Assembly: GCF_900564155.1 (NCBI RefSeq)
Contig: NZ_LS999839.1
Coordinates: 4,461,097 to 4,525,096 of the forward strand
Reading direction: 5' to 3'
DNA: 64,000 nt
DNA from: Pedobacter schmidteae
GTDB taxonomy: Bacteria; Bacteroidota; Bacteroidia; Sphingobacteriales; Sphingobacteriaceae
The translations under genes and the position numbers were made by a program. Position 1 is the first letter of the stretch; each line of letters starts with the position of its first letter. Below the pieces are notes generated by a model that was given only the letters and a program-made list of their open reading frames with translations, had not been told where the DNA came from and did not search any database. Shown piece by piece: positions 53,405 through 62,414 of this stretch.

Positions 53405-54811
53405 ATGAACGCCTATATAAATACATTAGCCGCAGTAGTCCTGATTGGGCTGGGCGGATGTAAAGTAGCTAAAGACACCCAGCTGCCCAAGGCTGTGCTT
53501 CCGGAAAATTTCAGGAATGCACAGCATACCGACAGTAAAGATATTGGCAGTCAATCTATTGCCGATTTTCTGACCGAGAAAGAGGTCAGAGATCTGGTAG
53601 ACACAGCCCTGGCTAGAAATTTCGATCTGCAAATTGCACTGAAAAATATTGAATCAGCAGGCTTATTACTTAAACAATCCAAATTTGGGAATGTACCTCA
53701 GCTGAATTTACAAATCACCGGCAACTCAAATCGTCCTTCAGATAACAGCTTAAATGGGTTAAGTACCAGCCAGTTTTTAAAAACCAATCATGTTGAAGAT
53801 TTCAATGCAAACCTCGGGTTAACCTGGGAGGCCGATATATGGGGAAAGATTAAAAACCAGCAACAGGCTGCCCTTGCTACCTATCTTCAAACCGAAGAAG
53901 CCAGAAAGGCGATACAAACTCGACTAGTGGCCAGTGTGGCACAAGGATATTACAGCCTGCTCATGATGGATGCACAAATGGGCATTGCAAAAAAGAACCT
54001 TGCTTTGAGCGATAGTACTTTAAAAATTGTACAATTACAATTTGATGCCGGACAGGTGACCTCGTTGGCCGTTCAGCAGGCTAAGGCACAACAACTTGTA
54101 GCTACCCAGCTCATCCCGAGGCTTCAACAGGATATTACCATTCAGGAAAATGCTTTGAGTTTGCTCACCGGTCGTTTACCAGGCCTGATCAACCGTTCCA
54201 TAAGCCTGGATAAGGCCCGGGTTCCAGAACAAGTTTCTGCAGGCTATCCATCTGCGGTAATCAGCAGAAGGCCGGATGTGAAAAGTGCCGAGCTGTCGCT
54301 AAACATTGCAAATGCTAAAGTTGGAGTAGCCAAAGCAAGCTTGTACCCGTCATTGAGCATTACCGCTTCAGCCGGATTAAATTCTTTTAAAGCGAGTAAC
54401 TGGTTCAATATACCGGCATCCTTGTTTGGCATGGTAGCAGGTGGAATTACCCAACCTTTAGTTCAGAAAAGAGCATTAAGAACACAATATGAACTGGCGA
54501 AAACAGAACGGGAAAAGAGTGTTATTCAATTTCGTCAAACTGTACTCACAGCTGTTAATGAGGTTTCTGATGAACTCGTGAAAATTGAAAAGCTCCAACA
54601 ACAGTACGATGCTTCAAGAGACAAGGTAAATACCCTGCAACAAGCTGTTAAAAACGCAAACTTTTTATTTGCAAGCGGCATGGCGAGTTATCTTGAGGTA
54701 ATTACCGCACAGAGCAATTCACTACAAAGTGAATTAGAACTCACAACCATCAAAACTGCACAATTGAATGCCACTGTAGAACTTTACCGCGCTTTAGGAG
54801 GGGGATTATAA
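53405..54811 (+). CDS. TolC-family outer-membrane efflux channel (NodT type)
   Basis: A 468-residue outer-membrane factor. The signal segment ends in a lipobox-like GLGGC (then KVAKD), so it is probably lipidated like other NodT-type channels. Two repeated OEP domains follow: NLGLTWEADIWGKIKNQQQAALATYLQT and the second-half motif ISRRPDVKSAELSLNIANAKVGVAKASLYPSLSI. The helical ends (LITAQ-like VITAQSNSLQSELELTTIK) close the trimeric tunnel. It is the last gene of the RND operon, 24 bp after the pump. Confidence 0.93.
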   Translation: MNAYINTLAAVVLIGLGGCKVAKDTQLPKAVLPENFRNAQHTDSKDIGSQSIADFLTEKEVRDLVDTALARNFDLQIALKNIESAGLLLKQSKFGNVPQLNLQITGNSNRPSDNSLNGLSTSQFLKTNHVEDFNANLGLTWEADIWGKIKNQQQAALATYLQTEEARKAIQTRLVASVAQGYYSLLMMDAQMGIAKKNLALSDSTLKIVQLQFDAGQVTSLAVQQAKAQQLVATQLIPRLQQDITIQENALSLLTGRLPGLINRSISLDKARVPEQVSAGYPSAVISRRPDVKSAELSLNIANAKVGVAKASLYPSLSITASAGLNSFKASNWFNIPASLFGMVAGGITQPLVQKRALRTQYELAKTEREKSVIQFRQTVLTAVNEVSDELVKIEKLQQQYDASRDKVNTLQQAVKNANFLFASGMASYLEVITAQSNSLQSELELTTIKTAQLNATVELYRALGGGL

Positions 54812-54839
54812 GGGGGATTTATTAGATATCACACAATTG

Positions 54840-54859
54840 TTACCCGACATAACGGGTAA
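54840..54859 (+). terminator. Short stem-loop after the efflux operon
   Basis: TTACCCG and CGGGTAA pair around ACATAA, 29 bp past the stop of the channel gene. No U-run follows, so termination is possible but not certain. The rest of the 247-bp gap holds no convincing gene. Confidence 0.4.
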
Positions 54860-55020
54860 TATACATTTGAACAAAAACCGGCAATTATGGTCAAAATATC
54901 CATCTGAACAAAGTTTCACAATGGTGATAAAGATGATATAGCCGGTTTTATCATTTAAAAAAGACAATCCATGTCCCACAGATGCCACAGTGTACCATTT
55001 AAAATTGTTGAATAAAATGA

Positions 55021-55028
55021 TAAGTTTG
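55021..55028 (+). promoter_or_regulatory. Bacteroidota-type -7 element TAAGTTTG
   Basis: Matches the TAnnTTTG consensus of the Bacteroidota housekeeping sigma factor, 31 bp before the TlpA-like start, with TTGTTG upstream. The same octamer occurs at 56349-56356, 27 bp before the DsbD N-domain gene. Confidence 0.55.
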
Positions 55029-55058
55029 CATTGAATAACTAACCATATTCGCAAAACA

Positions 55059-56207
55059 ATGAAAAAACTTACTTTAGCAGCTTTAATACTTGCTCCGGCA
55101 ATTGTTTCAGCTCAAACACCGGCTTATACCTTAAAGGGTACTATAGCAAATGCTAAATCGCCGGCCAAAGCTTACCTGAGTTATAGACTGAATGGTAAAA
55201 GTGTAATGGACTCGGCAATGGTCAGCAATGGAGCTTTCCAGTTTAACGGAAGCACTACTTCACCAGTTATGGCACAACTTATCCTGGATCACAAAGGTGA
55301 GGGGATAGCCAAACTTGGAAGATCGGCTGATGTGCTTGCCCTTTACATTGACAATGGCGTAATTACTGTAAATGGTACCGATTCTGTTAAACGAGCTACA
55401 GTGAGCGGATCAAAAATCAATAAGGAATTTGATGCTTATAAAGCTTTTATCGGTGCGCCCGACAAAATAATGGCTGCTGTAAACGCCGAATACGGAGCCG
55501 CTTCTGAAGATAAAAAGAAGGATCCATCATTTAGAAAAGAACTACAGACGCGGTACGAAAAAGCATCGGCAGAAAAAGCTGAATTGCAACAAAAATTTAT
55601 CAAAGCAAACCCAGCTTCTTTTTTCAGTTTAACCGCATTAACAGAAACTGCAGGTAGCAGCATGGATGTTGCTAAAATTGAACCTGTTTTCAAGGGCTTA
55701 TCTGCTGATTTGCGCAATAGTGTTTCAGGAAAAGCTTTTGCTGCGCAAATTGAAGCAGCCAGGGCCACATCGGTAGGAGCTATGGCACCTCAGTTTACTC
55801 AAAATGACGTAAATGACAAAGCGGTATCACTCGCTTCGTTCAAAGGAAAATATGTTCTAATTGATTTCTGGGCATCGTGGTGTGGACCATGCAGGGCAGA
55901 AAACCCCAATGTAGTAAATGCTTTTAACCAGTATAAAGATAAAAACTTTACAGTTTTAGGGATATCTTTAGATAACCCAGGCAAAAAAGATGCATGGTTG
56001 GCAGCAATTGAAAAAGACCAGTTAAATTGGACCCAATTGTCTGATTTAAATGGTTGGAACAATGCTGTGGCTAAGCAATATGGCATCAGGTCAATCCCTC
56101 AAAATTTCCTGGTTGATCCCAGCGGAAAAATTATCGGAAAAAACCTGCGTGGGGAGGTTCTACACCAGAAACTAAAAGAAGTACTTGGCGCAGGGTCGGG
56201 TAAGTAG
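55059..56207 (+). CDS. TlpA-family thioredoxin-like protein with DUF4369-like N-domain
   Basis: A 382-residue exported thiol-disulfide protein (signal peptide MKKLTLAALILAPAIVSAQ). A DUF4369-like domain follows (YTLKGTIANAKSPAKAYLSY, about 20-125), then a Lys/Glu-rich helical middle (about 130-210). The C-terminal AhpC/TSA thioredoxin domain has WASWCGPC (C275, C278) and the cis-Pro loop GIRSIPQNFLVD. It resembles the TlpA protein at 2941-3942 in layout but is not in a SusCD operon. Here it precedes the DsbD genes, which could supply its electrons. Confidence 0.9.
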   Translation: MKKLTLAALILAPAIVSAQTPAYTLKGTIANAKSPAKAYLSYRLNGKSVMDSAMVSNGAFQFNGSTTSPVMAQLILDHKGEGIAKLGRSADVLALYIDNGVITVNGTDSVKRATVSGSKINKEFDAYKAFIGAPDKIMAAVNAEYGAASEDKKKDPSFRKELQTRYEKASAEKAELQQKFIKANPASFFSLTALTETAGSSMDVAKIEPVFKGLSADLRNSVSGKAFAAQIEAARATSVGAMAPQFTQNDVNDKAVSLASFKGKYVLIDFWASWCGPCRAENPNVVNAFNQYKDKNFTVLGISLDNPGKKDAWLAAIEKDQLNWTQLSDLNGWNNAVAKQYGIRSIPQNFLVDPSGKIIGKNLRGEVLHQKLKEVLGAGSGK

Positions 56208-56348
56208 CTCTTTTTAAGCTGAATTGAAAATAAGGACAGCATTAAACTTAATGATCAAATCATAGTCAAACAGATGTAAAACAGCTAATATTTTCATTAT
56301 AAGTTCTGAATTGTAATTTCAGATGACCTGGATATTACTGGAAATACA

Positions 56349-56356
56349 TAAGTTTG
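56349..56356 (+). promoter_or_regulatory. Bacteroidota-type -7 element TAAGTTTG
   Basis: Second TAnnTTTG match, 27 bp before the DsbD N-domain gene and identical to the octamer before the TlpA gene. A clear -33 TTG is not obvious. Confidence 0.45.
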
Positions 56357-56382
56357 CTAACACATAAAAAAACAATTAAAAA

Positions 56383-56829
56383 ATGAAAAACCTAATCTTG
56401 TTAACCGTTGGAATACTATTTAGCCTTTCTGCGAGTAGTCAAATTTTAAAACCAGTGAAATGGAGTTATGCTGCAAAGAAAACTTCTAAAACCGAAGCAA
56501 CTTTGTACCTTAAAGCCACTATTGATGATGGATGGCACCTTTATTCGCAAAACATGGCTGATGGCGGACCTGTGAAAACAAGTTTTACATTTGCACCTTC
56601 AAAAGCGTACAAACCAGTAGGTAAAACTACTGAGCCTAAAGCAATCGTGAAGTTTGAGAAATCATTTGACATGAATGTAAGCTATTTCGAAAAATCGGTG
56701 ATATTCCAACAAAAAGTAAAACTTACCGGTGCTAATGCAACAGTAAAAGGAACACTTGAATATATGGTATGCGACGACTCTCAGTGTCTTCCACCAGAAA
56801 CTGTTCAGTTTTCTATTCCTGTAAAATAA
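56383..56829 (+). CDS. DsbD N-terminal (DsbC-like corrector) domain protein
   Basis: A 148-residue exported protein (signal peptide ending SASSQ). It corresponds to the periplasmic alpha domain of DsbD: VKWSYAAKKTSKTEATLYLKATIDDGWHLYSQ, then TSFTFAPSKAYKPVGKT and the C-terminal YMVCDDSQCLPPETVQFSIPV. Two cysteines in VCDDSQC are spaced like the redox pair of that domain. It lies 7 bp before the dsbD gene, so the alpha domain and the membrane/gamma part are separate proteins here, as is frequent in Bacteroidota. It passes electrons from DsbD to envelope partners (family knowledge). Confidence 0.9.
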   Translation: MKNLILLTVGILFSLSASSQILKPVKWSYAAKKTSKTEATLYLKATIDDGWHLYSQNMADGGPVKTSFTFAPSKAYKPVGKTTEPKAIVKFEKSFDMNVSYFEKSVIFQQKVKLTGANATVKGTLEYMVCDDSQCLPPETVQFSIPVK

Positions 56830-56836
56830 GCAAGTA

Positions 56837-58549
56837 ATGACCTTAAACAACTATTTGACAAGCATGAAAATGCTTGTCATTGGGCTTTTTCTATTTTTAG
56901 GTACGGCAACAGCTACCTTTGCACAGGCAGATACGTCGACGGCTGATCTGGAGTTTACCGAGATGGCTCCCGAAACTGCACCTGAGGTTGCCCCTAAGGA
57001 TACCCTGGCGAAAGTTGAAGCTGCTACTGCTGCCAAAGACAGCACAGCAGGCAGCACTGCTAAAGTTGAGGCTGGGGATGGCGCAGAAAAAACAGCCGAT
57101 CAATCGCTGATCGGGATTTTTGTAACCGGGTTTATAGGTGGGCTGGCCGCATTGCTGATGCCTTGCATCTTTCCAATGCTGCCCCTTACGGTCAGCTTTT
57201 TTACCAAAGGCAGTCAGACCAAAAGTAAGGCAGTAAGCCGTGCCATGTTCTATGGATTGTCCATCATTGTCATTTATGTGGTTTTAGGGCTGCTGGTGAC
57301 GGTGATATTTGGTGCTGATGCCCTCAACAGCTTATCTACCAATGGGATATTCAATTTTCTGTTCTTTGTACTGCTGATGATCTTTGCCATCTCTTTCCTT
57401 GGTGCGTTCGAAATCACTTTACCTTCTTCATGGGTAAACAAGATGGATGCCAACTCGGACAAAGGTGGTTTGGCCGGTCTGTTTTTTATGGCCGGAACCC
57501 TTGCCATGGTTTCCTTCTCCTGCACCGGTCCCATTATTGGTACCCTGCTGGTACAGGCAGCCACAAGCGGTGCTTTGTTAGGCCCTGCGGTAGGTATGTT
57601 CGGATTCTCCTTTGCACTGGCTATTCCATTTGCTTTGTTTGCCATGTTCCCATCCTGGTTAAGCGCATTGCCCAAATCAGGTGGCTGGCTCAACAGTGTA
57701 AAAGTTGTTTTAGGCTTTTTAGAACTGGCCCTGGCCATGAAGTTTTTAAGCAATGTGGATCTGGCCTATCACTGGAACTGGTTTGACAGGGAGATCTTCT
57801 TAGTGCTTTGGATTGTGATTTTTGGACTGATGGGCTTATACCTGCTGGGCAAACTGAAGTTCTCGCACGATAGTCCGGTCAACTTCATTTCCATTCCGCG
57901 ATTAATGATTTCCATCATCGTATTGGCCTTTACCATTTACATGATTCCGGGCTTATGGGGAGCACCTTTAAGATCAATTTCTGCCTTCCTGCCACCGCAG
58001 GGTACACAGGATTTTGATTTGTACACGCCTACTTTAACCGGCGGTAGCGGAGCACCTGCAGCAGCAAATCACCAGGAAAGCAAACATAAATATGCAGATA
58101 TTTTTCATGCGCCTTTAAACCTGAATGTGTTTTTTGATTATGATGAAGGTCTGGCCTATGCCAAAAAGGTAGGCAAACCGGTCATGATCGATTTTACCGG
58201 CCATGCCTGTGTCAACTGTCGTAAAATGGAAGCCAATGTATGGCCAGATAAAGCGGTATACAGCAAACTGAGCAATGATTATGTGCTTATCCAGCTGTAT
58301 GTAGACGATAAAACAGAGCTGCAGGCCAGTGAAAAATATAAATCGACCTTTAGCGGCAAGGACATCAACACCATTGGCAACAAATGGAGCGATGTACAGG
58401 CTTCAAAATTCAACTCCAACTCTCAGCCTTATTACGTATTGCTGGGACATGATGAAAAACCTTTGGTTAAACCTAGTGGAGCAAACTACGATCCTCAGGA
58501 ATACCTTCAATTTCTGGAAAGCGGATTAACAGCTTTTAAGAATAAGTAA
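56837..58549 (+). CDS. dsbD: Thiol:disulfide interchange protein DsbD (membrane and thioredoxin domains)
   Basis: Moves reducing equivalents from cytoplasmic thioredoxin to the envelope. The 570-residue protein has a signal-like start, an Ala/Glu/Lys-rich linker (about 35-85), and an eight-helix membrane domain with the two redox cysteines in LLMPCIFPMLPLTVSFF (C110) and SFSCTGPIIGTLLVQA (C229). A C-terminal thioredoxin-like gamma domain has TGHACVNCRKMEANVW (C458, C461). The N-terminal alpha domain is missing because it is encoded by the preceding gene. All four transfer cysteines are present. Confidence 0.95.
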   Translation: MTLNNYLTSMKMLVIGLFLFLGTATATFAQADTSTADLEFTEMAPETAPEVAPKDTLAKVEAATAAKDSTAGSTAKVEAGDGAEKTADQSLIGIFVTGFIGGLAALLMPCIFPMLPLTVSFFTKGSQTKSKAVSRAMFYGLSIIVIYVVLGLLVTVIFGADALNSLSTNGIFNFLFFVLLMIFAISFLGAFEITLPSSWVNKMDANSDKGGLAGLFFMAGTLAMVSFSCTGPIIGTLLVQAATSGALLGPAVGMFGFSFALAIPFALFAMFPSWLSALPKSGGWLNSVKVVLGFLELALAMKFLSNVDLAYHWNWFDREIFLVLWIVIFGLMGLYLLGKLKFSHDSPVNFISIPRLMISIIVLAFTIYMIPGLWGAPLRSISAFLPPQGTQDFDLYTPTLTGGSGAPAAANHQESKHKYADIFHAPLNLNVFFDYDEGLAYAKKVGKPVMIDFTGHACVNCRKMEANVWPDKAVYSKLSNDYVLIQLYVDDKTELQASEKYKSTFSGKDINTIGNKWSDVQASKFNSNSQPYYVLLGHDEKPLVKPSGANYDPQEYLQFLESGLTAFKNK

Positions 58550-58571
58550 ACAATACAACCTTTGTTCAGCA

Positions 58572-58631
58572 CCTTAAATACAATCTGTCCTTAAAAAGAC
58601 AATTGTATTTAAGGACTGTACAAACGTACAG
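58572..58631 (+). other. Two tandem stem-loops between dsbD and the protease gene
   Basis: First: CCTTAAATACAAT (58572-58584) pairs perfectly with 58602-58614, with an inner TGTC/GACA. Second: CTGTAC (58616-58621) pairs with GTACAG (58626-58631). Neither has a U-run. They fill most of the 122-bp gap, ending 40 bp before the protease start. Confidence 0.6.
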
Positions 58632-58671
58632 ATACTTACCAAACAATCTTATCCATCAACAAACAATTTAA

Positions 58672-61227
58672 ATGAAGAAATTAAGTTTGATCGCGCTGGC
58701 GCTCTTATGTAGCACCAGCTATCAGGGTTTCTCGCAAAAAAGAAATCCAAAAACCCCGCCTCAGGCACCTGTCGCCGCCCCAGGAAGCAATCCAAATGCA
58801 ATGAATAGACCGGCTACTCCGCCAACAGGACCTAAGCCTTACAACCAGGTCATCACTGCTAAGGCAAAAACTGACAAAGGATTATTTAAAGTTCACAATG
58901 TTGAAGACCGTTATTTCTTTGAAATCGCTGATTCTTTATTGGGCAGAGAAATCTTAACAGTTAACAGGATCAGTAAAGCAGCAGCCGGTAACCGTGCTTC
59001 TATGATTGGTTATGGTGGAGACCAGATTGGCGACAATGTAATTAGCTTTGAAAGAGGACCTGCCAATAAAATATACCTGAAAAGCATTTCTTATAGTGAA
59101 CGTTCTCAGGACACTACCGAGCATGGAATGTACAAATCAGTGATGAATTCAAATATACAGCCGTTGGTTGCTTCATTTGATATCAAGGCCTTAGCCAAAG
59201 ATTCCATCTCAGGTGTAAAAGGTGTGGTTATTGATGTCACTGACTATATGAACAGCGATAATGATATTTTCTTTTTTGATGCAGGCACAAAAAAATCATT
59301 AAACTTAACCGGACAAATATCGGATAGAAGTTATATCAAGGAGATTAAGGCTTATCCAATGAATATTGAGATAAGAACACTTAAAACTTATATGAAATCG
59401 GCTCCTCAAATGCCAGGTATGATGGGCGGTGGGGCACCAAGTTCCACTCCGGCAACTTATGAGCTGAACAGTTCAATGGTTTTATTGCCATCCAGACAAA
59501 TGAAGCCCAGGTTCTTTGATCCTCGTGTAGGTTATTTTGCAACCGGCTATGTTGATTTTGATGCGAATCCACAAGGAGTAAAAAACCAATCGTTAATTAC
59601 CCGCTGGCGCCTTGAGCCAAAACCAGAAGATGTAGAAAAATACAAAAGAGGGGAATTGGTAGAGCCTAAAAAACAAATTGTTTATTATATCGATCCAGCA
59701 ACACCAAAAAAATGGGTCCCTTACCTGATTCAGGGTGTAAATGACTGGCAGGTTGCTTTTGAAAAAGCTGGCTTCAAAAATGCAATTGTAGCTAAAGAAG
59801 CACCAAACGATCCAACATGGAATATTGATGATGCCAGGCATAGTGTAATTGTGTATAAGCCATCTGATATCGCAAATGCAAGCGGCCCACATGTACACGA
59901 TCCCCGCACAGGCGAAATCCTGGAAACACACATCAACTGGTACCACAACATTATGCAACTCCTAAGAAACTGGTATTTTATCCAGGCTTCTGCAATCGAT
60001 CCTCAGGCCCGTAAAATGAAGTTTGATGATAAATTAATGGGAGAGTTGATCCGCTTCGTATCTTCTCATGAAGTGGGACATACTTTAGGTCTACGTCACA
60101 ACTTTGGTTCATCAGCAACCGTTCCGGTTGAAAAACTAAGAGACAAACAATGGGTAGAAAAAAATGGGCATACCCCGTCCATCATGGATTATGCACGTTT
60201 TAACTATGTTGCACAACCGGAAGACAACATTACAGCCAAAGGTATATTTCCAAGAATCGGAGATTATGATATGTGGGCAATTGAATGGGGATACAAATGG
60301 TTACCTCAGTTTAATACCGCTAACGATGAGACAACTTATTCTAATCAAACCATCATCAACAGGGTAGGCGCCAATAAACGTTTAACTTTCGGTACAGAAA
60401 GCGACCCGAATGACCCTCGTAATCAAAGTGAAGATATTGGCGACAACGCCATGCTGGCATCTGCTTATGGTATCAAAAACCTTAAACGCATTTTGCCAAA
60501 TATCCTAACCTGGAGCAAAGAACCTAATGAAGGCTACCAAAATGCTAAAACACTTTATAGCGAAGTTGTTGGCCAATACAGCCGTTATATGGGACACGTT
60601 GTTAAAAACGTAGGTGGTATTTATGCAACTCCTAAAACTGTAGAAGAAAAAGGAGGGATGTATCAGGCTGTTCCTTTTGCAAAACAAAAAGAGGCTATGA
60701 CCTTCCTGAATACGCAATTATTTGCTACTCCAACTTGGTTAATCAATAAAGAACTGATAGAACGCACTGGAATAAATCCTGTTGATATTTTCCAGGGAGC
60801 TCAAAAAAGTACACTGGCTAAATTGCAAAATGCAGGTACACTTGGTAAACTGATCAATGATGAAGCATTAAACGGAGCTAAAGCTTATGCGCCTGCAAAC
60901 TTGTTCAGTGACTTAAAGGCTGGAATCTGGTCTGAATTGTATTCTCACAAAAACATTGACGTATACAGAAGAAACCTGCAAAAAGCTTATGTTGATAACA
61001 TGACTAAGTTAATTGCAGCACCTGCAGCTTCATCTGCCGGTCAGGGTTTCCCTGGCATGCGAGTGGCCGATCCAACCTCTTCAGATGTATCCAGCATCAG
61101 TCGCGCGCACTTGAGCACTTTAGCAAAAGATATCCGTGCAGCTATCCCTGCTGCAAACGGAATGAGCAAGTATCATTTACAAGATTTATTGGTCCGTATC
61201 AACTCGGCTTTAAATCCAAAATCTTAA
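58672..61227 (+). CDS. Zinc-dependent metalloprotease (DUF5117/DUF4953 type)
   Basis: A large exported peptidase, 851 residues. It has a signal peptide (ending GFSQK) and a Pro/Ala-rich linker. A DUF5117-like N-region follows (DKGLFKVHNVEDRYFFEIADSLLGREILTVNRI), then the catalytic domain with HEVGHTLGLRHNFGSS: H466, E467, H470 and a third ligand H476. A downstream Met (PSIMDYARFNY) fits the Met-turn of metzincin-like enzymes. The C-terminal helical part is family-like. The substrate is unknown. It follows the redox genes but has its own leader, and it ends at a perfect hairpin. Confidence 0.9.
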   Translation: MKKLSLIALALLCSTSYQGFSQKRNPKTPPQAPVAAPGSNPNAMNRPATPPTGPKPYNQVITAKAKTDKGLFKVHNVEDRYFFEIADSLLGREILTVNRISKAAAGNRASMIGYGGDQIGDNVISFERGPANKIYLKSISYSERSQDTTEHGMYKSVMNSNIQPLVASFDIKALAKDSISGVKGVVIDVTDYMNSDNDIFFFDAGTKKSLNLTGQISDRSYIKEIKAYPMNIEIRTLKTYMKSAPQMPGMMGGGAPSSTPATYELNSSMVLLPSRQMKPRFFDPRVGYFATGYVDFDANPQGVKNQSLITRWRLEPKPEDVEKYKRGELVEPKKQIVYYIDPATPKKWVPYLIQGVNDWQVAFEKAGFKNAIVAKEAPNDPTWNIDDARHSVIVYKPSDIANASGPHVHDPRTGEILETHINWYHNIMQLLRNWYFIQASAIDPQARKMKFDDKLMGELIRFVSSHEVGHTLGLRHNFGSSATVPVEKLRDKQWVEKNGHTPSIMDYARFNYVAQPEDNITAKGIFPRIGDYDMWAIEWGYKWLPQFNTANDETTYSNQTIINRVGANKRLTFGTESDPNDPRNQSEDIGDNAMLASAYGIKNLKRILPNILTWSKEPNEGYQNAKTLYSEVVGQYSRYMGHVVKNVGGIYATPKTVEEKGGMYQAVPFAKQKEAMTFLNTQLFATPTWLINKELIERTGINPVDIFQGAQKSTLAKLQNAGTLGKLINDEALNGAKAYAPANLFSDLKAGIWSELYSHKNIDVYRRNLQKAYVDNMTKLIAAPAASSAGQGFPGMRVADPTSSDVSSISRAHLSTLAKDIRAAIPAANGMSKYHLQDLLVRINSALNPKS

Positions 61228-61239
61228 TATAAAATGCAA

Positions 61240-61277
61240 ATAAAAACGCCTTCTCAAAATTGAGAAGGCGTTTTTAT
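61240..61277. terminator. Bidirectional terminator, 18-bp stem
   Basis: ATAAAAACGCCTTCTCAA (61240-61257) pairs perfectly with 61260-61277. It has A/T ends for both strands, and the right arm contains the stop codon of the convergent histidine kinase gene. Confidence 0.92.
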
Positions 61278-62362
61278 TTTAGTTCAATTCGTGCTACTGC
61301 ACTAAAATAATTATTAGCTCTTCTTTCGGTTTCTAAGGATGCCTTATCACCGTAAACCATATGTAATCGCTTCCTGGTATTCTCTAAACCAATATGGTGA
61401 CTTGTACTTGCCACAATCGGATTAATGTAGTTATCTGTTTCTATAATGACCGTCCGTCCATCAGAACAAATCGAAATACTGGCAGGACGCTCTTCCTTCA
61501 ATAAATCGCCGTGTTTAAACATATTCTCTACCAGCGTCATTAACACCAAAGGAATAATCTGAACATCTTCCAGATCAGGTTCATACTCAAAAGAAATATG
61601 GAAGGCATTTTCAGATTTGATCTGGTGAAGCCGGATAAAATTTTCAACCTGCTTAATCTCCAGGCTCAACGGCGTTAAGATCTGTTCGCCATCGTCTTGC
61701 AATGCATAACGCATCATTTCAGAAAGGGCCATTATAGATTCGGCCGCTTCCGGAACAACCTTACGAGTGTTCGCATAAATGAAACTTAAAGTATTAAACA
61801 GGAAATGCGGATTAATCTGCGCCTTTAAATAAGCATGTTGCGATTTAATCAGTTCAGCTTGTACATTTTGATTTTCAATGATCATCAACAACCGTTCTTT
61901 TTCAACAGCCTGCCCGTGTTTTCGTTCCCTGATATAATTCATCAGATAATAATAACCCGATGAAAAGAGAATAAAATATATCGTTCTCAAAACTCCATTT
62001 GCTATCGAGGCCTTATTAATTTCCGCTTCTGTAAAAACAGAAAGATTTGCATATTGCTGAAGGAAAGCAACAATATAAATGGTTAGCGGCACATAAACTG
62101 CTACCTCTATAACAATTAACAAAGGGAGCAACCAAATGGTATTTTTAGCTTTTTTTCTGGCTGCTGGTAAAACTACATGTGCATGCAAATAAAACAAGCT
62201 GATATTGCAGGCATAAAATACAAAGTAATTTCCAAAACTGGCAAAATAGCCTCTCAGCATTCCAGACAGGATCACTTCATAAAAGATAAAGAAAAGCCAG
62301 GCAACGAAATGAATACGGTATTCGACAAAAAAAAGAAGACATGCTTTTAAACGTTTTTTCAT
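61274..62362 (-). CDS. Sensor histidine kinase, LytS/YehU type
   Basis: A 362-residue inner-membrane kinase. Four membrane helices fill residues about 10-145. The His_kinase dimerisation motif is LKAQINPHFLFNTLSFI, with H186 as the phospho-acceptor. The ATPase part has the N-box LVENMFKHGD and the G-box GLENTRKRLHMVYG. It has no extracytoplasmic sensor domain; signals are probably read in the membrane. It follows the LytTR response regulator by 52 bp on the same strand, forming a two-component pair. Confidence 0.93.
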   Translation of the reverse strand: MKKRLKACLLFFVEYRIHFVAWLFFIFYEVILSGMLRGYFASFGNYFVFYACNISLFYLHAHVVLPAARKKAKNTIWLLPLLIVIEVAVYVPLTIYIVAFLQQYANLSVFTEAEINKASIANGVLRTIYFILFSSGYYYLMNYIRERKHGQAVEKERLLMIIENQNVQAELIKSQHAYLKAQINPHFLFNTLSFIYANTRKVVPEAAESIMALSEMMRYALQDDGEQILTPLSLEIKQVENFIRLHQIKSENAFHISFEYEPDLEDVQIIPLVLMTLVENMFKHGDLLKEERPASISICSDGRTVIIETDNYINPIVASTSHHIGLENTRKRLHMVYGDKASLETERRANNYFSAVARIELK

Positions 62363-62414
62363 TTCATGTAGGATAATCGGGTCATGGTGCTATAACTTGT
62401 TTCAGCAATACGCT

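Noticed and set aside
54806-55054. 82-residue minus-strand frame in the gap after the TolC-like gene
   Set aside because: No recognisable domain, and it overlaps the likely promoter of the TlpA gene; treated as non-coding.
57274-57753. 159-residue minus-strand frame inside dsbD
   Set aside because: Antisense to the DsbD membrane domain; composition is a mirror of it.
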